A stretch of DNA of 49,202 bases from Bacteroidales bacterium (GTDB lineage Bacteria > Bacteroidota > Bacteroidia > Bacteroidales > ML635J-15). The translations under genes and the position numbers were made by a program. This document shows positions 16,895 to 26,528 of this stretch, one piece after another (position 1 is the first letter of the stretch; each line of letters starts with the position of its first letter). Under the pieces are notes generated by a model that was given only the letters and a program-made list of their open reading frames with translations, did not search any database and had not been told where the DNA came from. The stretch covers positions 1-49,202 of the forward strand of contig JAISPG010000025.1 of NCBI GenBank assembly GCA_031275085.1. Direction: 5' to 3'.

Positions 16895-19800
16895 TTATTG
16901 CCATACACTTTCAAAATGTCTCATATACTCATCCAGAACATCACTCATTTCCGAACTTAGTTCTGCTCTGTTATTAATTTCTGCTGACCTTAATGCCCTA
17001 TAGAACAACTGGGCAGCTATTTGAATAGACTGCGAATTCATTTTTTGCATATTTCTATCAAGAGATGCAAAAAAGTCCAGCTCCTGCGAACAGTTCTTAA
17101 ATATTTCTTTCAGGTAATCATCTCCTTTCTCATTATCTCCAACCGCATACCATCCATCAGCATAATTAATATCAAAATAACCTGGTGTATGTATTTCTTT
17201 AGGCATAATGCTATCGCATTTCGTCATTACTTTTCTCGCCCTGACTGTATCTCCTTTTGCTGCAAGACTAATAGCAAGTTTACTGAAATTTTCCCTTATT
17301 TTAACCACTTTTGTTGTACGTGAAATAGTATTATCTATTAATACATCAGGATCATTCATATTACCCCATTCATATTTATTCATAAGGTTATCATATAATA
17401 TGTCTTCATTAATCCTGCCTTGTGAATTTGACTTTATCGGAACTAATCTGTATGCAAACCCTTCGTTCTGGAAATAATTATTTAAACCCATAACATGGCG
17501 TGAATTTATGGAAGTAAAATATACCGGACGTTCCCAGTTATTATTCCGCAACATATCCAATATCATCATTTCATTCTTGTATATATTATCCCTGTCCAGA
17601 TCAATTCTTATAATAGTATCTATATTTCCGGCATCCCGGGGCAACACGGTTCCATTGTTCAATACTACTTCTGTATCTGTTCTGAGATATATTTTATTCT
17701 TTGGATAAATGTACATTAAATTTTCTTTTTCTTTCCGTCTGCCATAATTATATATGCTAAGCTTGTCATTTGTCATATAATTAACCAGGCTATCAACCGA
17801 AATATATCCTTTTTCCTGTTTTCTGTCCGGTTGAGCATAATATAAGACATCTCTAACTAAAGGTTCATATTTATCACGTGTCAGAATAAACGGCATAGGC
17901 TGAGCCTCATAAGTTTCCATTTTCATCTGGTCGATATACCAGTCAGATGCCAGATAAGGCAAACAACATACTTTTACATCTGTTCTTATACCTTCCACTT
18001 CCTGTGCATACCAGATCGGGAATGTGTCATTATCACCATGAGTGAATAATATTGCATTAGGTGCACATGAATTTAAATAATTATGAGCAAAATCTCTTGC
18101 TATATATCTGTTGCTGCGATCATGATCATCCCAGTTTTCTTTTCCCATTATATAAGGAACAGGGATACATATTAACGTTGCAACACTTCCGGCAACGATT
18201 CCGGGAGAGAATTTTCGCAACAATTCATAAACAGCAACAACTCCTAATCCGATCCACACTGCAAATGCATAAAAAGAACCGGCATATGCATAATCCCTCT
18301 CTCTTGGCTGATTAGGAGTCTGATTGAGATAAACAACAATAGCTATCCCCGTTAATATAAATAATAAACTCACTATCCACCAATCCTTCAAATGTTTGAA
18401 CAATTGAAATACCAGCCCAATCAACCCTAACAATAATGGCAGCATGTAATATTTATTATTTGCTTTATTATCCTTTAAATGGTCGGGTAACATATCCTGA
18501 TCGCCCAGTCTCGGATTATCAATAAAATCTATCCCTGATTTCCAGTTCCCGTACAGAACACTTCCATCTCCCTGTATGTCATTTTGCCGGCCTGCAAAAT
18601 TCCACATAAAGTAACGCCAATACATCCAGTTCATCTGGTAATTAACAAAGAAACTCAGATTATTTGAAAAGCCGGGTTTCTTTTGGCTCTTTTTTATTCC
18701 GCCGTAACTCTTGTATATTTCTATATGTTCAGGGTCTCTGCTAAACATACGGGGGAAAACAGTACAATCTTTGGAGTCAAAAATTGCTTTTTCACGATAA
18801 CCTACTATTTCATATTTTCCATTACGCTGAATATAATATGGAGATACTGCTTCATAGTTTTTAAATTGTGCATTATAATATTCTCCATATCCCAACGGAC
18901 GATCTCCATACTGTTCTCTGTTAAGGTAATATAATAAGTTAAAAACATTATCAGGACTGTTCTGATCCATAGGAGGATCTGCATTTGAACGTATAACAAT
19001 AACTGCATAGCTTGAATAGCCTATCATAATAAAAGCAAATGAAGTTACAATCAAGTTCAATAAAGGCTCTTTTTTATTTTTAACAAGTAAATATGCTCCG
19101 ATTCCTAATGCGATAATAATTAAAAGGTCAACAAACGTATTTCCTGATATAAATGGTGCCCCGATTATTATTAAGCTTAATAATGGCATAATTATCTTAA
19201 TTATTGTGTTACTGGAATATTGCGTTACATAAATACTTAAGCCTAAACTAATAATAGTCAGAATAACCCAGATGATCAATCCCGAATTATACGGCATGCC
19301 GAATTTATTCACAAATAACAATTCCAGCTCAGATGCGACTATCCCTACTCCCGGTATCAATCCCCACATTAATATTGCAATAACAAAAAGAGAAATTGCT
19401 ATTGTTATACAAAATCCGATCAGGCTGGGTTTAAACTTCTTGTAATATACAACAAAAGCAAGAGCCGGTATAGTTAACAAGTTTAACAAGTGTACACCTA
19501 TCGACATTCCTATAAGCAGAGCAATAAGTAATATCCATCTGGCAGCAACACGAGGTTCCTCAATTTCGCTCCACTTCAGTATCGCCCAGAATACTATAGC
19601 TGTAAAAAAGGATGAAAAAGCATATACTTCTCCTTCAACGGCAGAAAACCAGAATGTATCGGAAAATGTATAAGCCATTGCTCCTATCATCCCTGCTCCT
19701 ATTATTGCTACTACTTTTCCTATTGAATAATCTTTATCCGAAGCAATCATTCTTTTTGCAAAATATACTATCGACCAGTACAGGAACATTATAGTAAAAG

Positions 19801-20068
19801 CACTTGCCATAGCCGAAAAAGTATTAACCATATATGCCACTTGTGTAGCATCAGATGCAAACATTGCAAAAAATCTGGCAACCAGCATAAAAAACGGAGC
19901 ACCGGGAGGGTGTCCTACTTCAAGTTTATTTGCCGCAGAAATAAATTCCCCGCAATCCCAAAAGCTGACAGTCGGTTCCAATGTCAACATATATACAATA
20001 GCTGCAATAAGAAAAGCAGCCCAACCAAAAATAATATCCAGCTTTTTAAATTGTTTCTCTGTCATCAC
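16895..20068 (-). CDS. DUF2723 (TMEM260-like) membrane protein, putative O-mannosyltransferase
   Basis: A 1057-aa integral membrane protein. The first 640 residues contain a dozen or more hydrophobic segments. Near the N-terminus is the family motif FWDCGEF (Asp38, Glu41) followed by GHPPGAP (52-58), resembling the acidic catalytic loop of GT-C glycosyltransferases. The rest is a soluble periplasmic region with HGDNDTFPIWYAQEVEGIRTD-type sequence (near residue 670) and a C-terminal tetratricopeptide-like part. DUF2723 includes human TMEM260, reported to be a protein O-mannosyltransferase. A role in glycosylating exported proteins is plausible but inferred. Two Met codons start the frame (MMTEKQ); either may be used. 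Single gene with its own -7 box. Confidence 0.85.
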   Translation of the reverse strand: MMTEKQFKKLDIIFGWAAFLIAAIVYMLTLEPTVSFWDCGEFISAANKLEVGHPPGAPFFMLVARFFAMFASDATQVAYMVNTFSAMASAFTIMFLYWSIVYFAKRMIASDKDYSIGKVVAIIGAGMIGAMAYTFSDTFWFSAVEGEVYAFSSFFTAIVFWAILKWSEIEEPRVAARWILLIALLIGMSIGVHLLNLLTIPALAFVVYYKKFKPSLIGFCITIAISLFVIAILMWGLIPGVGIVASELELLFVNKFGMPYNSGLIIWVILTIISLGLSIYVTQYSSNTIIKIIMPLLSLIIIGAPFISGNTFVDLLIIIALGIGAYLLVKNKKEPLLNLIVTSFAFIMIGYSSYAVIVIRSNADPPMDQNSPDNVFNLLYYLNREQYGDRPLGYGEYYNAQFKNYEAVSPYYIQRNGKYEIVGYREKAIFDSKDCTVFPRMFSRDPEHIEIYKSYGGIKKSQKKPGFSNNLSFFVNYQMNWMYWRYFMWNFAGRQNDIQGDGSVLYGNWKSGIDFIDNPRLGDQDMLPDHLKDNKANNKYYMLPLLLGLIGLVFQLFKHLKDWWIVSLLFILTGIAIVVYLNQTPNQPRERDYAYAGSFYAFAVWIGLGVVAVYELLRKFSPGIVAGSVATLICIPVPYIMGKENWDDHDRSNRYIARDFAHNYLNSCAPNAILFTHGDNDTFPIWYAQEVEGIRTDVKVCCLPYLASDWYIDQMKMETYEAQPMPFILTRDKYEPLVRDVLYYAQPDRKQEKGYISVDSLVNYMTNDKLSIYNYGRRKEKENLMYIYPKNKIYLRTDTEVVLNNGTVLPRDAGNIDTIIRIDLDRDNIYKNEMMILDMLRNNNWERPVYFTSINSRHVMGLNNYFQNEGFAYRLVPIKSNSQGRINEDILYDNLMNKYEWGNMNDPDVLIDNTISRTTKVVKIRENFSKLAISLAAKGDTVRARKVMTKCDSIMPKEIHTPGYFDINYADGWYAVGDNEKGDDYLKEIFKNCSQELDFFASLDRNMQKMNSQSIQIAAQLFYRALRSAEINNRAELSSEMSDVLDEYMRHFESVWQ

Positions 20069-20094
20069 GGACTTATTTATAATTTAATTACTTA

Positions 20095-20102
20095 CAAAAA
20101 TA
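20095..20102 (-). promoter_or_regulatory. -7 box for the DUF2723 gene
   Basis: The minus strand reads TATTTTTG (TAnnTTTG) 26 bases upstream of the start codon. Confidence 0.5.
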
Positions 20103-20317
20103 ACATCATTAATCAAATACCGAAAAAAATTATATAAAAATAAGTTGACTATAATATTTGTTTTCCTTGCCAATACATAATTTTATGTTAATTGTCCAAT
20201 GCCCTTGATAAGGGAATAAAATATACTGAAATTTCTTTATTCACTTAATATTACTATCCTATAAGTATTTTAAAAAATTAGAATATTCATAGCTCATATT
20301 AAAAAAATTAGAAAAAA

Positions 20318-20349
20318 TTTGCAAATATTAACAATGTTTATTATATTTG
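20318..20349 (+). promoter_or_regulatory. tetR-family gene promoter (-33 TTTG, -7 TATATTTG)
   Basis: TTTG at 20318-20321, a 20-base gap, then TATATTTG at 20342-20349: a full match to the Bacteroidota primary-sigma consensus with ideal spacing. The start codon lies 32 bases after the -7 box. Confidence 0.75.
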
Positions 20350-20363
20350 CATTGTTAATATTT
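20323..20363. promoter_or_regulatory. Palindromic operator embracing the -7 box of the TetR gene
   Basis: AAATATTAACAATG (20323-20336) and CATTGTTAATATTT (20350-20363) are perfect 14-bp inverted arms. The 13-base spacer contains the whole -7 box, so a dimer bound here would block the promoter. This fits autorepression by the downstream TetR protein (inference). Confidence 0.7.
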
Positions 20364-20381
20364 TTATCAAAGCAAACATAA

Positions 20382-20972
20382 ATGGAAAGAAAAAAAATTC
20401 AGGAAGAAAGAATGAAAACTTATTTCATTCAGGCAGCAAAAGAAATGCTGAAAGCTGAAGGGATAAAAAGTATAAATGTCCGCAGCGTTTCGTACAGGGC
20501 AGGATATTCATATGCTACTCTGTATAATTATTTTAAAGATTTGAACGATCTTATATTTTTATGTGTCAGGGATTTTCAGGATGAATGTGAACGTTCAATA
20601 TTAGAAAAAATAAAAAATATTAGTGACGGAAAAGAAAAAATACATGCTATTACTAAATCATATGTTGAATATTTAATAGAATATCCGGGAATTTTCGAAC
20701 TCTTCTTTTTAGAAAAAATGAACAATGCCGGCAACAAAAAGGAAATATCCGAACTTATTTATACATTTTTGGACAGAATATGCGAAAAACACTGGAATGT
20801 TTGTAAAGAAAAAGGAATAATAAATTCGGCACAGGTTGAAATTAAAAAGAAACAATTATATTTTCTGATAGTAGGAATGTTAGTATTCTTTGAAAACAGA
20901 AATCAGCCTTCAAACTACGAAGAATTTATTTCATTACTTGATAGCCAGCTGGATAATTTCTTTGAATGGTAA
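20382..20972 (+). CDS. TetR/AcrR-family transcriptional regulator
   Basis: A 196-aa DNA-binding repressor type. The N-terminal helix-turn-helix is clear: FIQAAKEMLKAEGIKSINVR, then SVSYRAGYSYATLYNYFKDL (about residues 12-55), the TetR recognition-helix pattern with the usual YNYF ending. The remaining helices would form the ligand and dimer domain; the ligand cannot be read from sequence. It stands alone and diverges from the DUF2723 gene. The palindrome over its promoter suggests autoregulation. Possible wider targets are unknown. Confidence 0.9.
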   Translation: MERKKIQEERMKTYFIQAAKEMLKAEGIKSINVRSVSYRAGYSYATLYNYFKDLNDLIFLCVRDFQDECERSILEKIKNISDGKEKIHAITKSYVEYLIEYPGIFELFFLEKMNNAGNKKEISELIYTFLDRICEKHWNVCKEKGIINSAQVEIKKKQLYFLIVGMLVFFENRNQPSNYEEFISLLDSQLDNFFEW

Positions 20973-21024
20973 AAAGATTTATGTCCAATCATCCGTAAGT
21001 TTCACATAAATCCTTGCAGACTAT

Positions 21025-21065
21025 GAGGTTGTCATATTTTAAGTTTTCTAGACAACCTCTTTTTT
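21025..21065 (+). terminator. Intrinsic terminator after tetR-family gene
   Basis: GAGGTTGTC (21025-21033), a 17-base loop, GACAACCTC (21051-21059), then TTTTTT. It also lies just past the 3' end of the convergent transporter gene. Confidence 0.8.
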
Positions 21066-21077
21066 ATTCCTATTATT

Positions 21078-22007
21078 TTACTTTAAGTTATTTTTATCAA
21101 TACCATATTTTTCCGAAGTCTGGGAAATACCTTTAGGTTCCAGATGCACGACAATATCATATACATTTACTACTATATCCCTGATATTCTGTTCAACACG
21201 TTCGGCTATTTCATGAGCTTCATTCAGGCTTAATGCACCGTCGACTTCAATATCCATTTCTATCATGTATAAACTCCCGACCTGACGCGACCTTACTCTA
21301 TGAGGATTAGTTGCTTCAGGCACCATTTCCACGGCTTCAAATATCTTTTCATATATTGAATCATCTTTTATACCATCCATTAATTCCACATTGGTTTCCA
21401 TAAAAATCTTAACAGACGAACGAATTATAAAAATACTGATAATCAAACCGGTAACAGAATCAAGTATCGGCATATCAAACAAAAAGATAAAAATTAATCC
21501 TAATAAAACTCCTGCCGAAATAATTACATCATTACGCATATTCTTGGCATTGGCAATGAGCATTGGACTTTCAGCTTTTTTACCTTGATAGTATTGATAG
21601 AATGCAAGAAGCAGCTTTCCTATTATAGAAAATATTGTAACATAGATCGCTAAAATACCGGGAATTTCTGCCGGATCTCCCGAAAAAATATTTTTAACAG
21701 TTGAAATAAGCATTTGTACTCCGGCATAAAAAATAATAAGTGATAAAATCTTTGTTGCAATACTTTCTGCCTTTTCATATCCGAATACATATTTTTTATC
21801 GGGAGGACGGCTTATTATCCTGGATGTAAAAAGCATTATAACCGAAGATGCAACATCTGCTGCAGAATCTATTCCATCACTGAGCACGGCAAGACTTCCC
21901 GAAATCAGCCCTACTGCAATTTTAAATAACGATAGAACAGCATTCCCAACAGTACTTACCCATGATGCTTTAACAAGAATTTTTTGTCTGGAGTTTTTTA
22001 TATTCAT
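21078..22007 (-). CDS. Cation diffusion facilitator (CDF) metal-efflux transporter
   Basis: A 309-aa inner-membrane divalent-metal/proton antiporter with six TM segments and a C-terminal cytoplasmic dimerisation domain (MIEMDIEVDGALSLNEAHEI, about residues 240-260). The TM2 metal site is DSAAD (Asp47, Asp51) and the TM5 site is NMRND (Asn156, Asp160). Zinc-type CDFs usually have His in one or both of these positions, so the D-D/N-D set points away from a classical Zn site, perhaps toward Mn or Fe; this is inference. A usual-length protein. Upstream on the same strand are tRNA-Phe and its terminator, so it is probably separately transcribed. Confidence 0.9.
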   Translation of the reverse strand: MNIKNSRQKILVKASWVSTVGNAVLSLFKIAVGLISGSLAVLSDGIDSAADVASSVIMLFTSRIISRPPDKKYVFGYEKAESIATKILSLIIFYAGVQMLISTVKNIFSGDPAEIPGILAIYVTIFSIIGKLLLAFYQYYQGKKAESPMLIANAKNMRNDVIISAGVLLGLIFIFLFDMPILDSVTGLIISIFIIRSSVKIFMETNVELMDGIKDDSIYEKIFEAVEMVPEATNPHRVRSRQVGSLYMIEMDIEVDGALSLNEAHEIAERVEQNIRDIVVNVYDIVVHLEPKGISQTSEKYGIDKNNLK

Positions 22008-22049
22008 CAGTCATTTTTTATCAGGACAATATATTAAAAAAAATAAACA

Positions 22050-22078
22050 AAAACAAAAAGCCCCGCTTTTGCGGGGCT
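22050..22078 (-). terminator. Intrinsic terminator of tRNA-Phe
   Basis: On the minus strand AGCCCCGC-AAAA-GCGGGGCT followed by TTTTTGTTTTT, starting two bases after the tRNA end. Confidence 0.9.
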
Positions 22079-22079
22079 G

Positions 22080-22152
22080 TGGTACCACCTAGGGTCGAAC
22101 TAGGGACACCAGGATTTTCAGTCCTGTGCTCTACCTACTGAGCTATGGTACC
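22080..22152 (-). tRNA. tRNA-Phe (anticodon GAA)
   Basis: A 73-nt cloverleaf on the minus strand. Acceptor GGTACCA/TGGTACC with discriminator A; D-stem GCTC/GAGC; anticodon stem CAGGA/TCCTG with loop CTGAAAA (anticodon GAA); T-arm CCTAG-TTCGACC-CTAGG. The 3' CCA is not encoded. Confidence 0.97.
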
Positions 22153-22164
22153 TCTTTGGGACTG

Positions 22165-22172
22165 CAAATGTA
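22165..22172 (-). promoter_or_regulatory. -7 box for tRNA-Phe
   Basis: The minus strand reads TACATTTG (TAnnTTTG), 12 bases upstream of the mature 5' end. Confidence 0.55.
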
Positions 22173-22318
22173 AATCATTTTTTTTAGTAAACAAACAAAA
22201 AATTAATTTTTTTATCTAATTTTTATTTGAACCGGATTTTATTACTAATAAAATATTGAATATTTTAATCATTAAGTTATATTCAACCAGCAATATACAT
22301 GGTTACAAATACATTTTT

Positions 22319-22675
22319 TTATGGATAAAAGGCATTTTCTATATGTTCAATTTTATGATCATTTTTTCCAAAAGTTATAGCAATGATATCGAAACGTGAT
22401 TCTCCGGAAAATTTCTGCTCATTAATATACTGTTCGGCAGCTTCAATCAGGAATTTCTGTTTCCGTTTAGTTACGAACTCTTCTGGATTACCCCAGTAAT
22501 TATCCGTACGGGATTTAACTTCAACAAAAACAAGTACATCGTTATCAAAAGCGATAATATCTATTTCCTTATGTTTATAATGCCATGACCTTTCAATAAC
22601 CGAATAGTTCTTATGTTTTAAGAAATCTGAAGCCAGATCTTCTCCTTTTTTTCCTAATTTATTATGTTCAGCCAT
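22319..22675 (-). CDS. yraN: YraN-family (UPF0102) putative endonuclease
   Basis: A 118-aa protein of the UPF0102 family, a restriction-endonuclease-like fold related to Holliday-junction resolvases. The core is visible: GKKGEDLASDFL at the N-terminus, then EIDIIAFDNDVLVFVEVKSR (about residues 37-56), containing the D...ExK metal site. Usual length. Precise role unknown; often near DNA-repair or rnhB genes in other bacteria, but here downstream of leuS and a small T9SS protein with a terminator in between. Confidence 0.88.
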   Translation of the reverse strand: MAEHNKLGKKGEDLASDFLKHKNYSVIERSWHYKHKEIDIIAFDNDVLVFVEVKSRTDNYWGNPEEFVTKRKQKFLIEAAEQYINEQKFSGESRFDIIAITFGKNDHKIEHIENAFYP

Positions 22676-22680
22676 AAAAA

Positions 22681-22705
22681 AAATCCCGGCTAGTGACCGG
22701 GATTT
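22681..22705 (-). terminator. Intrinsic terminator after the small T9SS protein
   Basis: AAATCCCGG, 7-base loop, CCGGGATTT: a perfect 9-bp stem, with T-rich sequence on the minus strand just before yraN. It overlaps the yraN ribosome-binding region, so yraN may be expressed only by read-through or from its own promoter. Confidence 0.75.
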
Positions 22706-22722
22706 ATATTTTAATCATTTTG

Positions 22723-23454
22723 TTATCGTACTACAACCAGTTTTACTGTTTTTTCAACTTTATTCTCATTATATAACCTGCAGAAATAATATCCTTTTTC
22801 CCATTTGCTGCAATCAATATTTACCGAAGATTTAGCAGAACGCGGATTTATTTGAGCAACAACTTTTCCTAATACATTATATACTTCAACATAAGATGAA
22901 GGACCAAAATCGTATTGTATGGTAAAGTTTGTACTTGCAGGATTCGGATATACAAGGAAATTATTTACCGAGTTCATATTTGAAGATGATTCAGTAGAGA
23001 AATTAACAGTAAAACTCACATTATCATTTTCATCATTGTCATTAACAATTTTATATGTTATAACTGAAGTTCCGGCATTGGATCCCTGATTAAAATCCAA
23101 TTCGGCAAATCCTGAAAGTTCTCCTGCTGCCAATGTGAACGGAGCCGTTCTTGCTCCCATTGAACAAGATCCTCCGCCAGCATTTGTAATAGGCGAACAA
23201 ATGGTATTTGATGATCCCTCAACCTCACTTACGATAGTTTTATAGATCCTGGCTGTTACTGCAGATGCCGAATTATTTTTAATCTTTACTTTATAAACTG
23301 CCGTACCTCCGACTATTGTTGTTAAAGAAACGTTAGACCCATTATTTATAACATTATCCTGTTCGTCATATACAATAAATGAAGTCTGGGCCAAAACTCC
23401 ATAACAGAAGCCGGTCATTATTATTATAAGTAGAAAAGTAATTATTTTTTTCAT
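22723..23454 (-). CDS. Small T9SS-sorted secreted protein
   Basis: A 243-aa secreted protein. Signal peptide at 1-22 (MTGFCYGVLAQ). A single beta-sandwich-like domain follows (about 24-155; AVYKVKIKNNSASAVTARI), with a Cys pair in SNTICSPITNAGGGSCSMG suggesting a disulfide. The C-terminus is a T9SS type A sorting domain from about residue 165 (NFLVYPNPASTNFTIQY ... WEKGYYFCRLY). The middle resembles bacterial 'DUF11/Ig-like' surface domains, but I do not recognise a specific family. It is preceded by a clear -7 box and followed by a terminator, so it is an independent cargo gene placed between leuS and yraN. Confidence 0.8.
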   Translation of the reverse strand: MKKIITFLLIIIMTGFCYGVLAQTSFIVYDEQDNVINNGSNVSLTTIVGGTAVYKVKIKNNSASAVTARIYKTIVSEVEGSSNTICSPITNAGGGSCSMGARTAPFTLAAGELSGFAELDFNQGSNAGTSVITYKIVNDNDENDNVSFTVNFSTESSSNMNSVNNFLVYPNPASTNFTIQYDFGPSSYVEVYNVLGKVVAQINPRSAKSSVNIDCSKWEKGYYFCRLYNENKVEKTVKLVVVR

Positions 23455-23476
23455 AGTCCAATCTTTTATCTTTTTA

Positions 23477-23484
23477 CAAAGATA
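23477..23484 (-). promoter_or_regulatory. -7 box for the small T9SS protein
   Basis: The minus strand reads TATCTTTG (TAnnTTTG) 22 bases upstream of the start codon. Confidence 0.55.
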
Positions 23485-23526
23485 GTAATTTTATTTCTAA
23501 ATAAAAAACTTCCTGATACTTTTTTA

Positions 23527-26307
23527 TCATTTTAAAACAATATTAACAATTTTCTTAGGAACCACTATAATTTTAACAACTTCTTTATCGTCAAGCCACT
23601 TTTTTGTATTTTCATTTTCAAGAACAGCTTTTTCAATCTCATTTTTATCAAAATTCAAAGGAAGCTCCAGCATAAAACGGGTTTTACCATTGAATGATAC
23701 CGGATAATTAAAATTACTCTCCTTTGTATATTCTTCATTATAAACAGGCCAGTCAGCTTTTGTTATACTATCTTTATGACCAAGCAAACTCCATAGTTCT
23801 TCAGCAATATGAGGAGCATAAGGAGAAATAAGTATGGCAAGAGGTTCAAGTATTTCTATTTTATTACACTTTCCCAGTTCATTGATACATATCATTAAAG
23901 TACTTACTCCGGTATTAAATGAAAATCTTTCAATATCATCAGAAATCTTTTTTATAGCATTATGAAGATGTTTCAATTCTTCAGGAGAAGCTTTTTCGTT
24001 ACTTACATCAAAATTATTATTTTCATCATGATATAACCTCCAGAATTTTCTTATAAAACGTGAAACTCCTTCTATGCCGTTAGTATCCCAGGGTTTCGCC
24101 TGTTCTATCGGACCAAGAAACATTTCATACATACGTAATGTATCTGCTCCGTATTTAATTATCAGATCATCCGGATTAACTACATTATGTTTAGACTTGG
24201 ACATTTTTTCAATTTCCCAGCCACAATGATATTTTCCGTCTTCTTCTAAAATAAATTCAGCATCCGAAAATTCCTGGCGCCAATTCCTGAAGCTTTCAAT
24301 ATCCAGAATATCATTATCAACAATATTGACATCTACATGCAGTTCCTGAACTTCATATTCCGATTTCAGATTATAGGAAACAAACTTATTAGTACCTACA
24401 ATCCGGTAAACAAAATTTGAACGTCCCTGGATCATTCCCTGATTTATAAGTTTTTTAAACGGCTCATCATTAAGAGAAATTCCCAGGTCAAATAAAAACT
24501 TATTCCAGAATCTCGAATAAATCAGATGTCCCGTTGCATGCTCTCTGCCACCCATATACAGATCAACATTCTGCCAGTAATTTACTATTTTCCCGGATAC
24601 CAGTTCGGAATTATTATCCGGATCCATATACCTTAGATAATATGCTGAAGAACCGGCAAAACCAGGCATTGTTGAAGTTTCCAGTTTATACCCGTCTTTT
24701 GTTTCCCATTTTTTAGCCCTTGCCAACGGAGGTTCACCTGTTTCTGTAGGTAGATACTTATCTACTTCTGGAAGCTCAAGAGGCAGATCCTTCTCATCCA
24801 TTACATAAGGAATTCCTTCCTTATAATATATAGGGATCGGCTCTCCCCAATAACGCTGACGACTGAAAATTGCATCGCGCAATCTGTAGTTTATTTTACG
24901 TTCGCCAATTTTCATTTCCATTATTTTATCATTAACTGCGGAAATAGCCTGTTGAACGTTTAATCCGTCAATGAAACCTGAATTAATCATTATTCCTTCC
25001 TTGGAGTCATAGGACTCAGCCCATTCTTCAGTTGGAATTATGTTTTCATCTGCTTTTTTCACTACCTGAATAACAGGTAGCTTAAAATGGCGGGCAAAAG
25101 CAAAATCTCTGCTGTCATGCGCCGGAACAGCCATAATTGCACCTGTTCCATAACCCATCAAAACATAATCGGCAATATAAACAGGAATTTCTTTCCCGGT
25201 AAGAGGGTTTATTACATAAGCTCCGGTGAACTGGCCACTAATTTTTTTCTCAGCCATTCTTTCAACTTCGGAACGGTTTTTAGCCCAGCAAACATAATCC
25301 TCTACTTCTTTTTGATATTCAGTAGTTGTTATCCCGGCTACTATTTCATGTTCAGGTGCCAACACCATAAATGTTGCTCCAAATATAGTATCAGGCCTGG
25401 TAGTGAAAATCTCCAGCTTTTTATCACTGTTTTTAATTTCAAAAAATATTGAAGCTCCTTCACTTCTTCCGATCCAGTTTTTCTGAATATCCTTTAATGG
25501 GTCGGGCCAGTCTATTTTATCCAACCCGTCCAATAATCTTTGTGCATAAGCAGTGATCCTAAGTGACCATTGTTTCATTTTTTTCCTTTCCACAGGATAA
25601 CCGCCACGCTCAGATAATCCATCAATTACTTCATCATTTGCAAGAACTGTTCCCAGTTGGGGACACCAGTTAACAACAGAGTCTCCAAGATATGCCAGAC
25701 GATAATTCATTAATGTTTCCTGTTGCTCTTTTTCCGACATTGAATTCCATTCTCCGGCAGTAAATATTATTTTTTCCGAACAAGCAATATTCAGGTTTTT
25801 ATTTCCCTGCTGCCCGAAACAATCAATTAATTCTTCAATCGGTCTCGCCTGATTTGCATCATAACAGTAATATGAATTGAACATCTTTATAAATGCCCAC
25901 TGTGTCCATTTATAATATTCCGGATTACTTGTCCTTATCTCTCTGCTCCAGTCAAAAGAAAATCCCATATTGTCCAGCTGGCTGCGATATCTTTCAATAT
26001 TTTTTTCAGTAGTAACAGCAGGATGAGTTCCTGTTTGTATAGCATATTGTTCAGCAGGAAGCCCGAAAGAATCATATCCCATAGGATGTAACACATTAAA
26101 GCCTTTGTGTGTTTTATACCTCGAATATATGTCGGAAGCAATATATCCTAACGGATGTCCGACATGAAGGCCTGCTCCCGAAGGATATGGAAACATATCC
26201 AAAACATAATATTTTGGTTTTGAATTATCTATATTCACTTTATAAGTCTGGTTTTTCTTCCAAAACTCCTGCCATTTCTTTTCGACTTCCCTGAAATTAT
26301 ATTCCAT
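23527..26307 (-). CDS. leuS: Leucyl-tRNA synthetase
   Basis: A 926-aa class I aminoacyl-tRNA synthetase that charges tRNA-Leu in the cytosol. The ATP-binding HIGH-type motif is HVGHPLG near residues 48-54 after FPYPSGAGL. The CP1 editing domain spans about 230-430 ([37 protein letters not shown]). The KMSKS loop is [15 protein letters not shown] near residue 700. The anticodon-binding helical domain and short C-terminal domain follow. There is an insertion ahead of KMSKS (about 620-690), of the kind present in Bacteroidota LeuS. Length slightly above the E. coli enzyme (860). Confidence 0.96.
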   Translation of the reverse strand: MEYNFREVEKKWQEFWKKNQTYKVNIDNSKPKYYVLDMFPYPSGAGLHVGHPLGYIASDIYSRYKTHKGFNVLHPMGYDSFGLPAEQYAIQTGTHPAVTTEKNIERYRSQLDNMGFSFDWSREIRTSNPEYYKWTQWAFIKMFNSYYCYDANQARPIEELIDCFGQQGNKNLNIACSEKIIFTAGEWNSMSEKEQQETLMNYRLAYLGDSVVNWCPQLGTVLANDEVIDGLSERGGYPVERKKMKQWSLRITAYAQRLLDGLDKIDWPDPLKDIQKNWIGRSEGASIFFEIKNSDKKLEIFTTRPDTIFGATFMVLAPEHEIVAGITTTEYQKEVEDYVCWAKNRSEVERMAEKKISGQFTGAYVINPLTGKEIPVYIADYVLMGYGTGAIMAVPAHDSRDFAFARHFKLPVIQVVKKADENIIPTEEWAESYDSKEGIMINSGFIDGLNVQQAISAVNDKIMEMKIGERKINYRLRDAIFSRQRYWGEPIPIYYKEGIPYVMDEKDLPLELPEVDKYLPTETGEPPLARAKKWETKDGYKLETSTMPGFAGSSAYYLRYMDPDNNSELVSGKIVNYWQNVDLYMGGREHATGHLIYSRFWNKFLFDLGISLNDEPFKKLINQGMIQGRSNFVYRIVGTNKFVSYNLKSEYEVQELHVDVNIVDNDILDIESFRNWRQEFSDAEFILEEDGKYHCGWEIEKMSKSKHNVVNPDDLIIKYGADTLRMYEMFLGPIEQAKPWDTNGIEGVSRFIRKFWRLYHDENNNFDVSNEKASPEELKHLHNAIKKISDDIERFSFNTGVSTLMICINELGKCNKIEILEPLAILISPYAPHIAEELWSLLGHKDSITKADWPVYNEEYTKESNFNYPVSFNGKTRFMLELPLNFDKNEIEKAVLENENTKKWLDDKEVVKIIVVPKKIVNIVLK

Positions 26308-26373
26308 ATTGCAGATTTTTAGATCGCGAAATTAGTAAAAAAAGTTGATAGCAGAAAAAAGTATAATATTATT

Positions 26374-26395
26374 CTGTAGATTCAACCACTCAATG
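26374..26395. repeat. Dispersed intergenic repeat, partial copy
   Basis: CTGTAGATTCAAC here is identical to 6523-6535 and followed by a diverged CACTCAATGCAAAT. Short match, so it could be chance; listed because of the better copies elsewhere. Confidence 0.25.
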
Positions 26396-26503
26396 CAAAT
26401 TTCGATTTTCATCAGAATCACCGAAACTTTAGGGCAATTATATTTTAAAATAAAAAAGTTTAAATGACTTCGATTTGACAAAGAATAAATTAATATAAAT
26501 TTA

Positions 26504-26511
26504 TAATTTTG
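26504..26511 (+). promoter_or_regulatory. -7 box for phosphohexomutase gene
   Basis: TAATTTTG matches TAnnTTTG. Its last base is the G of the upstream GTG, which argues that the GTG is promoter sequence and that the true start is the ATG at 26529. Confidence 0.55.
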
Positions 26512-26528
26512 TGAAAAAAAACGGAATT

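Larger units (their letters stand above)
20069..20381. other. Divergent intergenic region, DUF2723 gene / tetR
   Basis: 313 bases separating two divergent genes. It carries the leftward -7 box (20095-20102) and the tetR promoter-operator (20318-20363). The middle is AT-rich with nothing else recognised. Confidence 0.6.

Noticed and set aside
26511..26528. GTG start for the phosphohexomutase
   Set aside because: The GTG overlaps the -7 box TAATTTTG and the family N-terminus begins at ATG 26529.
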